Program-made: the position numbers and the translations under genes
Part shown: piece by piece, positions 25,722-32,689 of the stretch
Layout of the letters: the number at the start of each line of letters is the position of its first letter
Numbering within the stretch: position 1 is the stretch's first letter
The notes under the pieces: generated by a model
The model's database searches: none
What the model was told of the DNA's origin: nothing
Seen by the model: only the letters and a program-made list of their open reading frames with translations
DNA from: Gemmata massiliana
GTDB lineage: Bacteria; Planctomycetota; Planctomycetia; Gemmatales; Gemmataceae
Direction of reading: 5' to 3'
NCBI RefSeq assembly: GCF_901538265.1
Contig: NZ_LR593886.1
Location: forward strand, 3,208,843-3,272,842
DNA length: 64,000 bases

Positions 25722-25852
25722 GTGAACCCTGCGCGCAAGAGCGGCAAACGAGTGAACCCCGCCCGCAAGGGCGGCGGGTGGCGTTGTGCAGGCGCTACCA
25801 GTTACGGTGAGCCGCTACACCGGCACCCGCCGCCCTTGCGGGCGGGGTTCAC
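25722..25852. repeat. Large inverted repeat with an extra degenerate copy
   Basis: Positions 25752-25780 and 25824-25852 are perfect reverse complements over 29 bases with a 43-base interior. Directly before the left arm, 25722-25750 is a degenerate direct copy of the same unit (gtgaaccctgcgcgcaagag). The array starts nine bases after the stop of the leftward S1 gene, so on the minus strand it could act as its terminator. It looks like an intergenic palindromic element. Confidence 0.85.
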
Positions 25853-25860
25853 CTGTCGAA

Positions 25861-27414
25861 TTACTGCTTGTCGAACTTGATCGTGCTGCCGATGCCGCCG
25901 CGCAGGTTCGGGTTCACCGGGCGGTTGGCCATCGCCTCTTCCGCGGCCTTGAGGTCCGCTTCGTGCTCGGCTTGTTCCGCCGCTTCCGCCGCCGCCTCTT
26001 CCTCGCTCGCGATCTTCTTGAGGCTCAGAGCGATGCGCCGGGTGGCCGCGTCCATGCTCAGCACCTCGACGATGACCGTTTGGCCCTCTTCGATCACGTC
26101 GCGCACGCGGCGCACGCGCTGGGTGGAGAGTTCCGAGACGTGGATCAGCCCCTCGACGCCCGGGGTCAGTTCCACGAACGCACCGAAGTCCGCGATGCGG
26201 GTGACTTTGCCCGTAATCCGGGCGCCGGCCTGCACCTGCTTCGTGTACTCCTCGAACGGGCTGACGGTGAGCTGTTTCATGCTCAGCCCGATCTTCCGCG
26301 CGTCGAAGTCGATGCGGTTGATCTTCACTTCGACCTGCTGACCGATTTTCACGAACTCGGACAGGTCGTTGACCCGCTGCCAGGAGAACTCCGACGCGGG
26401 GATCAGCCCGTCCGCGCCGCCGAGGTCGACGAACGCGCCGAACGGCTTGATGCTGCGCACGATGCCCTTGAGCACTTGGCCTTCCGCGACGTTCTTCCAG
26501 AATTCCTCGGCCTTCGCCTGCTTTTCCTTCTCCTGAACCGCGCGGCGGCTCACGATCAGGTTCCGTTCTTCCGGGTTGACTTCCGCAACCATCACCTTGA
26601 TGCGCTGGTTCACGAACTGTTCGATGTTCTCGACGCGGTACAGATCGAGCTGGCTCGCGGGGAGGAACCCCTTGATCCCAGCAACTTCGACTGTGAGGCC
26701 AGTCTTGTTCTTGTTCGTACCGGTGACGCGGGCCTCGACGATCATGCCGTAGGTGACCTGTGACCAGTCGTGAACGACCTGCGTGGACCCCTCGCGCGTG
26801 AGGATGAGCAGCCCGTCGGCGGAGTCGTAGTGGTCGATGTCGAACTCGACCGCTTCACCGACCGCGGGCTTGCGGCCCTCGAACTGTTGGAGCGGGAGCA
26901 CGCCCTGGCTGCGCCCGCCGGGCACCTCGACGAACACGTCGTTGCCGTGAACGCCGACGATCACACCGGTCTTCTTCCCGCCGCCTACGGTCCCGGCCGC
27001 GCGGGGCTTTTGCACCGTTTCCACGGCCGCGACGGTCTTGGACACGTCGAAATCGCCCATCGCTTGCGCGAGTTCGTCTTCGATGAGCTTGTCGAGTTCG
27101 CGGGCGTTGGGCTTCGTGCTGCCGACGTAGAGTTGCTGCGGCGCACCGCCCGGGTTGTACGGCTTGTCGCTGCGGTTCGGGCGATCGCCCCCGCGATTCG
27201 GTCCCCCGCGGTTCGGGCCGCCGGGGCCACCCGGGCGCGGGCCACCCGGTCGGGGCGGACCTTTACCCGCGTAGGGCGCTGGTCCACCCGGCTTCGGCGC
27301 GTTCGCACCCGGGGCGGGCGGTGTCGCGGCGCTGGCGGGCGTTACGGGCGCAGCGGGTGTCGCGACCGGCGGGGTCGGTTGATCGGGCGTCGGGGAGGTA
27401 TTTTCGGTGCTCAT
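25861..27414 (-). CDS. S1-domain RNA-binding protein (ribosomal protein S1 homolog)
   Basis: A 517-residue protein. The second of two adjacent ATGs (27414) fits best, since GAGGAA is about seven bases before it and abuts the first. Residues 1-75 are Pro/Ala rich, then Gly/Pro/Arg rich with RGG-like repeats (GPNRGGPNRGGDRPNRSD). Four S1 domains follow at about 130-185 (TGVIVGVHGNDVFVEVPGG), 205-275 (GMIVEARVTGTNKNKTGLTV), 290-365 (GQVLKGIVRSIKPFGAFVDL) and 380-450 (GARITGKVTRIADFGAFVEL), with a charged C-terminal coiled region. It likely binds mRNA during translation. It has fewer S1 repeats than the six of E. coli S1. Confidence 0.9.
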   Translation of the reverse strand: MSTENTSPTPDQPTPPVATPAAPVTPASAATPPAPGANAPKPGGPAPYAGKGPPRPGGPRPGGPGGPNRGGPNRGGDRPNRSDKPYNPGGAPQQLYVGSTKPNARELDKLIEDELAQAMGDFDVSKTVAAVETVQKPRAAGTVGGGKKTGVIVGVHGNDVFVEVPGGRSQGVLPLQQFEGRKPAVGEAVEFDIDHYDSADGLLILTREGSTQVVHDWSQVTYGMIVEARVTGTNKNKTGLTVEVAGIKGFLPASQLDLYRVENIEQFVNQRIKVMVAEVNPEERNLIVSRRAVQEKEKQAKAEEFWKNVAEGQVLKGIVRSIKPFGAFVDLGGADGLIPASEFSWQRVNDLSEFVKIGQQVEVKINRIDFDARKIGLSMKQLTVSPFEEYTKQVQAGARITGKVTRIADFGAFVELTPGVEGLIHVSELSTQRVRRVRDVIEEGQTVIVEVLSMDAATRRIALSLKKIASEEEAAAEAAEQAEHEADLKAAEEAMANRPVNPNLRGGIGSTIKFDKQ

Positions 27415-27517
27415 CTGCATTTCCTCACTTCTAACGGTTGAACCTATCAGACCGGTTCCAGCGCGACAATGTGAAGGTGAGTGACCGGACCCCGTTGCGC
27501 CTCGTAGAATCCGGTTC

Positions 27518-28540
27518 ATGTCCAACGGCAAGCACAGGAAGCTTCGGCTCGCGATCGAGACCGTGGTCGCGATCGTGATCGTGATCGCGGTGGGGTGGAG
27601 TTTCCACAATACCCTGAAGGGGATCGAACCCGGGACGCTCCCGATCCGCGTGCGGGTGGAGCTGCTAATTCCGGCCGGCGTGTTGTACCTGCTCGCGCAC
27701 CTGTGCTGGTCCACGTTCTGGGTGCGATTGCTGCACAGTCAGGGCGTTCGGGTGTCGTGGTGGGTCGGGTTGCGAGCGTACTACATCAGTCAGTTCGGGA
27801 AGTACATCCCGGGCAAACTGGCCGTGTTGGTGATGCGCGTCACGATGTTACGGCTCCACGGAGGGCGCCCGGTGTCGGTCGCCGTGACCGCGACCTACGA
27901 GACGCTCACGAGCATGGCCGCCGGGGCGCTTTTGGGCGTACTGTTTTTGCCCACGTTGGGGGTGCTGCCGCCCGAAATTTCGGGCCGCACGACGCTCTTG
28001 CTTGCGGTCGCCGCCCTCCCGTTGGGGCTGGCGGTTCTGAACAAACTCGCGGTCCGAATCGCGGAGAAGCGGCGCCCACCAGACTCGCCGCCGTTGCCGT
28101 CGCCGTCCGTTCTGCTTCTGGCACAGGGACTCGTTCACGGTGCGTGTGGATACTGTTTGTTGGCACTTAGCTTGGGTTTGACTGTTCACGGGCTGCTGCC
28201 GGACGCGCCGGGGTGGGGCGCCAAAGCGTTTACGATGGACCTGGCCGCGGTCGCGCTGTGCTACGTCGCGGGGTTCGTGATCGTGGTCGCGCCCGGCGGA
28301 CTCGGTGCCCGTGAGTTCGTGTTGCGGTGGGCGCTGGCCCCGCAGTTCGTGTCCGCACTGGGTACGGAGCACGCGGGGCAGGTAGCCATTGTGGTGGCCC
28401 TCGCACTCCGCTTGACGTGGACCATTGCGGAAGTCGTGGTCGGTCTTTTACTCTACGCGAAGAAGCCCGCTCTCCCCCCACCAGTTCGTCACGACGAAAC
28501 GATCCCGATTCACCACGAGAAGTCGCATGCCAAGCCGTGA
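27518..28540 (+). CDS. YbhN/UPF0104-type membrane protein (lysylphosphatidylglycerol synthase TM family)
   Basis: A 340-residue protein with about eight membrane helices. Conserved family pieces are SQFGKYIPGKLAVLVMRVTM near 90-109 and VVAPGGLGAREFVLRWAL near 250-267. Relatives flip or transport lipids or lipid-linked intermediates, or are the membrane half of MprF. Here there is no aminoacyl transferase domain. Its stop lies 14 bases inside the next gene (GT2), and the third gene overlaps in turn, so the three are co-translated. A role in envelope lipid or glycolipid assembly is inferred. Confidence 0.88.
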   Translation: MSNGKHRKLRLAIETVVAIVIVIAVGWSFHNTLKGIEPGTLPIRVRVELLIPAGVLYLLAHLCWSTFWVRLLHSQGVRVSWWVGLRAYYISQFGKYIPGKLAVLVMRVTMLRLHGGRPVSVAVTATYETLTSMAAGALLGVLFLPTLGVLPPEISGRTTLLLAVAALPLGLAVLNKLAVRIAEKRRPPDSPPLPSPSVLLLAQGLVHGACGYCLLALSLGLTVHGLLPDAPGWGAKAFTMDLAAVALCYVAGFVIVVAPGGLGAREFVLRWALAPQFVSALGTEHAGQVAIVVALALRLTWTIAEVVVGLLLYAKKPALPPPVRHDETIPIHHEKSHAKP

Positions 28541-29717
28541 CGGACACGAAGACCAACCTACCCCCCCGTCCCCCCTCCCTGAAGGGAAGGGGGAAAGCCA
28601 AAGTCAACCTAACCCCCTAACCCCCTTCCCTAGGAAGGAAGGGGGAACGGAACCAAAAACAGGAATCGACACGCCGCGAGCGCCGGTTTTAAGCCCCTCT
28701 CCTTTTGGGGGAGGGATTGGGGAGGGGTTGCAGCCACAACCTACCCCCGATCTCCTCTCGTTGGTGATTCCCGTTTTCAACGAGCGGGAGAGCCTCGTCG
28801 CGCTGCACGCGGAGATCACCGAAGTCGCGCAGAAACTCACCGAGCGCGTCGAGATGATCTTCGTCGACGACGGCAGTAAGGACGGCTCCTGGGGCATCGT
28901 GTGTGATTTGGCTACCAAGGACGACCGCGTGCGCGGGATCAAGTTTCGGCGCAACTTCGGTAAGGCTGCCGCGCTCGCTGCGGGGTTCTCGGCGGCGCGC
29001 GGGAGTGTCGTCATCACGATGGACGCGGACCTGCAAGACGATCCGCACGAGATCCCGCACTTTTTGGACGCGCTGCGGGGCGGGTTGGACGTCGTGAGCG
29101 GCTGGAAAAAGGTTCGACACGACCCCTGGCACAAGGTGTTCCCGAGTCGCGTGTTCAACAAATTCCTGAGCGTGCTGACCGGCGTTCACCTTCACGACCA
29201 CAACTGTGGGATGAAGGCGTACCGCGCGGAATCGCTCCGGGAGGTTTATCTGTACGGGGAGCTTCACCGGTTCGTGCCGGTCCTCGCGACCGCACGCGGG
29301 TTCAAGGTGGGCGAACTCGTCATCCAGCACCGCGCGCGAAAATTTGGCAGTTCCAAGTACGGCTGGAAACGCTTTATCAAGGGTGCGCTCGACGTGACCA
29401 CCGTGCGGCTGCTCACCGGCTTCGGGCGCCGTCCGAACCACTTCCTCGGTGCGTGGGGGCTGACGTTCGGGAGCGGTGCGGTGTTCGGCCTGCTCCTGTT
29501 GCTAGCGAACCTGTTCCTGCGGCTGATCGACGGCACCCTCGGTGCCGGTCCGTTCACGCAAATGGTCGTGTTGATTCTGTCGGTGGGTTGTGGTCTGCTC
29601 GGTGCCCAGTGCTTGCTGGCGGGTTTGGTGACGGAAATGACCGTCGCACGGAAGTGGCTCGACAACGACCCGTACAGCGTCGCGGAGCACACACCAACCA
29701 AGCAGGAAGCTCGCTGA
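28527..29717 (+). CDS. Family 2 glycosyltransferase, DPM1-like, with two C-terminal membrane helices
   Basis: A 396-residue protein if the ATG at 28527 is used. The catalytic domain begins about residue 74: LLSLVIPVFNERESL, then MIFVDDGSKDGSW, MDADLQDDP (the DxD-type metal site) and a KYGWKRFIKGALD motif. Two hydrophobic segments near 300-330 and 345-370 anchor it. Related enzymes move a sugar from a nucleotide donor to a polyprenyl phosphate. The first 73 residues are low complexity and are encoded by three palindromic repeats (PPSPLPEGKGE, NPLTPFPRKEGGT, VLSPSPFGGGIGEG). A non-ATG start nearer the domain cannot be excluded; no ATG lies between the repeats and the domain. Confidence 0.9.
   Translation: MPSRDGHEDQPTPPSPLPEGKGESQSQPNPLTPFPRKEGGTEPKTGIDTPRAPVLSPSPFGGGIGEGLQPQPTPDLLSLVIPVFNERESLVALHAEITEVAQKLTERVEMIFVDDGSKDGSWGIVCDLATKDDRVRGIKFRRNFGKAAALAAGFSAARGSVVITMDADLQDDPHEIPHFLDALRGGLDVVSGWKKVRHDPWHKVFPSRVFNKFLSVLTGVHLHDHNCGMKAYRAESLREVYLYGELHRFVPVLATARGFKVGELVIQHRARKFGSSKYGWKRFIKGALDVTTVRLLTGFGRRPNHFLGAWGLTFGSGAVFGLLLLLANLFLRLIDGTLGAGPFTQMVVLILSVGCGLLGAQCLLAGLVTEMTVARKWLDNDPYSVAEHTPTKQEAR
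28571..28727. repeat. Three palindromic repeats at the 5' end of the GT2 gene
   Basis: Imperfect palindromes lie at 28571-28593 (ccccctccctgaagggaagg), 28621-28645 (cccccttccctaggaaggaa) and 28694-28727 (cccctctccttttgggggag). They share the C-rich/G-rich arm composition and are separated by about 27 and 48 bases. All three are inside the open reading frame of the glycosyltransferase. Confidence 0.85.
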
Positions 29718-31222
29718 TGGCCGCTGAACCGTCCGACATGCGCCGTTCGGCGTTCCTGCTCCTGGCGGCCGCGGCCGTGGCGATCGCCGCCGCGAAGACC
29801 GTTGGCGCGGAGAACGTGGTCGAGCCGAGCCGGTACAAGGCCGCGGAGAAGGGCGGGTACGGCGCTGAACCGGACCGCAAGTGGCCGGACACGCGGCCGG
29901 ACCCGATACCCACGTTCAGTTCCAACGACAAGTCGCGCTGGGCCACCGTTCGCGCGCTCGTTCACGGCCGCACGTTCGTGATCGGCAAGCGCACCTATCC
30001 CGACCCGAAAGACCCCACGAAGTACAAGGACGAGGGCATCGTCGCGGAACCGGCCTACAAGAGCCTGGACATCGTGATGAACCCCGAAACGAAGGAGTTC
30101 TATTCGAGCAAGCCGCCGCTCATGTCGGTGCTGGTCGCGTGCGAATACTGGCTGCTCAACCAGGGGTTCGGGTGGGACATCGGGAAGGACCGCTGGCTCG
30201 TGATCCCCGTGATCGTGCTCACGTGGAACGTGCTTCCCTTCCTGGTGTACTTGCTGCTGATCGGGAAGCTGCTCGATGTGACGGGTAAGACCGACTTCGG
30301 GAAGCTGCTCGCGTTCGCGGTCGCGTCCGTGGGAACATTCCTGCTCACGTTCACGGGTACGCTAAACAATCACCTGCCCGCGGCGTACTGCGTCCTGTTC
30401 GCGAGTTACCCGTTGTTGCGCGCGGTCGCCGAGAACCGCGATATGACGCCCGCGGGCTACTGTGGGTGCGGGTTCTTCTCGGCAACCGCGGCCACGTTCG
30501 AGTTGCCGGCGCTCGCATTTTTCGCGGCGCTCTTCCTGACGCTGTTCATCGCCCGGCCGCGAAGTACCATCCTGTTCTTCGTCCCCTGTGCGGCGTTACC
30601 GTTCGCGGCGCTGTTCGCAGCCAACTACGCGGCGCTGGGGAAGCTCCTACCAGCCTACAGCGAGTTTGGTGGCCCCTGGTATAATTTCGAGGGCAGCCAC
30701 TGGGCGAAACGCGGCACGCCGGCCGCAAAGGGCATCGATTTTAACGACGAGCCGACAACGGTTTATGCGTTCCATCTCACACTCGGGCACCACGGGTGGT
30801 TCAGCCTGACGCCGGTGTGGTTGATCGCGTTCGTCGGGTTGCTGGTCATGGGAATCAAGAGCGCCCCCGCGGTGCAGAAGCTCTTTACCAACAAGAAGGG
30901 CACGGGCTGGACGCCGGAACTGTTCGCGGCGATGACGCTGGTGGTGTCGGGGACGGTGTTCGCGTTCTATTTGACGCGCGTTCAGAGCTACAACTACGGT
31001 GGAAACACGAGCGGCCCGCGATGGCTGTTCTGGCTGATTCCCCTGTGGGTACTCGCGATTCCCTCCGCCGCCGATCGGCTCGGGCGCAGCGAGGCCGGGC
31101 GCCTATTGTGCGCAGCGCTGCTGGGTTTCGGTGTGCTGAGCGTGTTCTACCCCGCGTGGAACCCGTGGCGCAGCCCGTGGATACTGCAAATGATGGAGTA
31201 CAACGGCTGGGTGCGGTACTAA
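29717..31222 (+). CDS. Polytopic membrane protein, unknown function
   Basis: A 501-residue protein starting at an ATG that overlaps the stop of the glycosyltransferase gene (TGATG). It opens with a hydrophobic signal or helix (SAFLLLAAAAVAIAAAKTVG), then a soluble stretch of about 120 residues including YSSKPPLMSVLVACEYWLL. About nine membrane helices follow from residue 150. The motif SSKPP plus the helix pattern recalls GT-C type glycosyltransferases, where a related loop binds the polyprenyl donor, but I see no DD/DE metal site that would settle this. It is the third gene of the YbhN-GT2 operon, so a role in glycolipid or surface polymer synthesis is inferred. Confidence 0.8.
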   Translation: MAAEPSDMRRSAFLLLAAAAVAIAAAKTVGAENVVEPSRYKAAEKGGYGAEPDRKWPDTRPDPIPTFSSNDKSRWATVRALVHGRTFVIGKRTYPDPKDPTKYKDEGIVAEPAYKSLDIVMNPETKEFYSSKPPLMSVLVACEYWLLNQGFGWDIGKDRWLVIPVIVLTWNVLPFLVYLLLIGKLLDVTGKTDFGKLLAFAVASVGTFLLTFTGTLNNHLPAAYCVLFASYPLLRAVAENRDMTPAGYCGCGFFSATAATFELPALAFFAALFLTLFIARPRSTILFFVPCAALPFAALFAANYAALGKLLPAYSEFGGPWYNFEGSHWAKRGTPAAKGIDFNDEPTTVYAFHLTLGHHGWFSLTPVWLIAFVGLLVMGIKSAPAVQKLFTNKKGTGWTPELFAAMTLVVSGTVFAFYLTRVQSYNYGGNTSGPRWLFWLIPLWVLAIPSAADRLGRSEAGRLLCAALLGFGVLSVFYPAWNPWRSPWILQMMEYNGWVRY

Positions 31223-31248
31223 AAGTTGTGCGGGGAGCGTTGTAGTAA

Positions 31249-31315
31249 CGTCGGGCACAGCCCGACCTACCGAAAACTATGTGGGGATGTGTTGTAGGTC
31301 GGGCTGTGCCCGACG
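31249..31315. repeat. Inverted repeat with 22-bp perfect arms
   Basis: Positions 31249-31270 and 31294-31315 are perfect reverse complements (core gtaggtcgggctgtgcccga) around a 23-base loop. Each arm also has an internal palindrome (tcgggcacagcccga). The element starts 26 bases after the stop of the membrane protein gene and may end the operon. Confidence 0.85.
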
Positions 31316-31457
31316 CACCTTTTGGCGGTTTCTCGCGCTTTGCCAGATTCCGGCCGGTTGAAGTGGCCGGTCCGGAATTATTAGCGGATGTTAGTAACAG
31401 GCCGTGATTTATTCGCGGGCGCGGTTCGCGCTCGTGCCGGGGTGAAGAACCGCGCCC

Positions 31458-32588
31458 ATGAGTGAACTAGCCAACGATCCGCCGCTGGTCACGCGACCCG
31501 AACCGGAAGTCGCCCCTCTCGTCGTGCGCCGGCCCCCGAAACCGGGGTTCATCGAAGCGGTTCTGTGGTGCGTGATCTTCATTGCGACGCAGATGCTCGG
31601 CGCGATTGTGGCCGTTACGGTCGCGTTCACGGCTTACGCGCTTGCGGCGCCGGACCCGAAGGCGTTTGTGGACGAGCAGTTTACCGCGTTCGGGAAATCG
31701 GTCGACCTGAAGGCCGAGGGGGAGCGCCCGCCGATTCCCTTCGAGTTCGGGCAGTCGCTCGCGTGGGGGATGCTTGCCGCGCAGGTCGTCTCACTCGGTC
31801 TGATTCTGCTCGTAGTCCCACGCCGGATCGGGCCGGGCTGGAAGCAGCAAATCGGTGTGCGCCGACCGTACTGGCTCCACATCGCGCTCGTGCTGCTGCT
31901 CGTGCCGGGCTTCATCGTTATGTCGGACTTGATTCAGACCGTGTTCCTCACGCTCACCGGGATGAAGCCGCCCGCGGCGATGAAGACGCTCAACGGCGTG
32001 TTCGGTCAGTTCCCGTGGCCGCTTACGGTTCTGGCGGTCGCGATTGGGCCGGGCCTGGTCGAAGAACTTTGGTGCCGCGGGTTCCTGGGGCGCGGGTTGT
32101 GTGCCCGTAACGGTGTGGTTGTGGGGGTGTTACTCACGTCCGCGCTGTTCTCGGCCATGCACCTCGACCCATCCCAACTGGTCGTGATCGCTGCGATGGG
32201 CGCGTACCTCCACTTCGTGTACCTCGTCACGCGCTCCATTTGGGCGCCGATCCTGCTTCACGCGATGAATAACGGTCTCGCGATCTTCCTCGCCCTCGCC
32301 ATGAAACCGGGGAACGAGCAGGGGGAAATCGTGGTACCGGCGATCGTTCATATCGCGGCTTTCGGGTTGATGGTGTTCGGGAGTGTGGCGCTGTGGACGA
32401 GTCGCGCGGTGCCTGAACCCGATTCGCCTGCCGAGGAGGGGGGCGAACCGGACGCGCCGGATATTTACGTGCCGCCCGCTCCAGCGGGCGCGCGGTTCGG
32501 ATACGCGGAGGTCAGTCCGGCCGCGCTGATGTTCACGGTCGTGTCGTTTAGCACGCTGATGTACCTCGGGTATCACTTTTCGCGCTAA
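31458..32588 (+). CDS. CPBP-family intramembrane glutamic protease
   Basis: A 376-residue protein with about eight helices. The abortive infection/CAAX-type motifs are intact: E202-E203-x3-R207 (GLVEELWCRGFLGRG), H235 (FSAMHLDP) and H268 (ILLHAMNN). These residues form the active site in Rce1-like enzymes. Substrates in bacteria are mostly unknown; some members mature bacteriocins or process signals. A cytoplasmic N-terminal tail of about 30 residues and a C-terminal soluble linker plus one extra helix are present. It is followed after 100 bases by the sigma54 activator; no shared operon is evident. Confidence 0.9.
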   Translation: MSELANDPPLVTRPEPEVAPLVVRRPPKPGFIEAVLWCVIFIATQMLGAIVAVTVAFTAYALAAPDPKAFVDEQFTAFGKSVDLKAEGERPPIPFEFGQSLAWGMLAAQVVSLGLILLVVPRRIGPGWKQQIGVRRPYWLHIALVLLLVPGFIVMSDLIQTVFLTLTGMKPPAAMKTLNGVFGQFPWPLTVLAVAIGPGLVEELWCRGFLGRGLCARNGVVVGVLLTSALFSAMHLDPSQLVVIAAMGAYLHFVYLVTRSIWAPILLHAMNNGLAIFLALAMKPGNEQGEIVVPAIVHIAAFGLMVFGSVALWTSRAVPEPDSPAEEGGEPDAPDIYVPPAPAGARFGYAEVSPAALMFTVVSFSTLMYLGYHFSR

Positions 32589-32689
32589 AATCGCCCCGGT
32601 TGGGGGTGCTCGGGGCGGCAAAGGGCCGGTTCTGGCTTGCACCTTCTTGTCTTTGTCTTCTATGGTGAAGGAAGTCGCCTCCCCAACCC

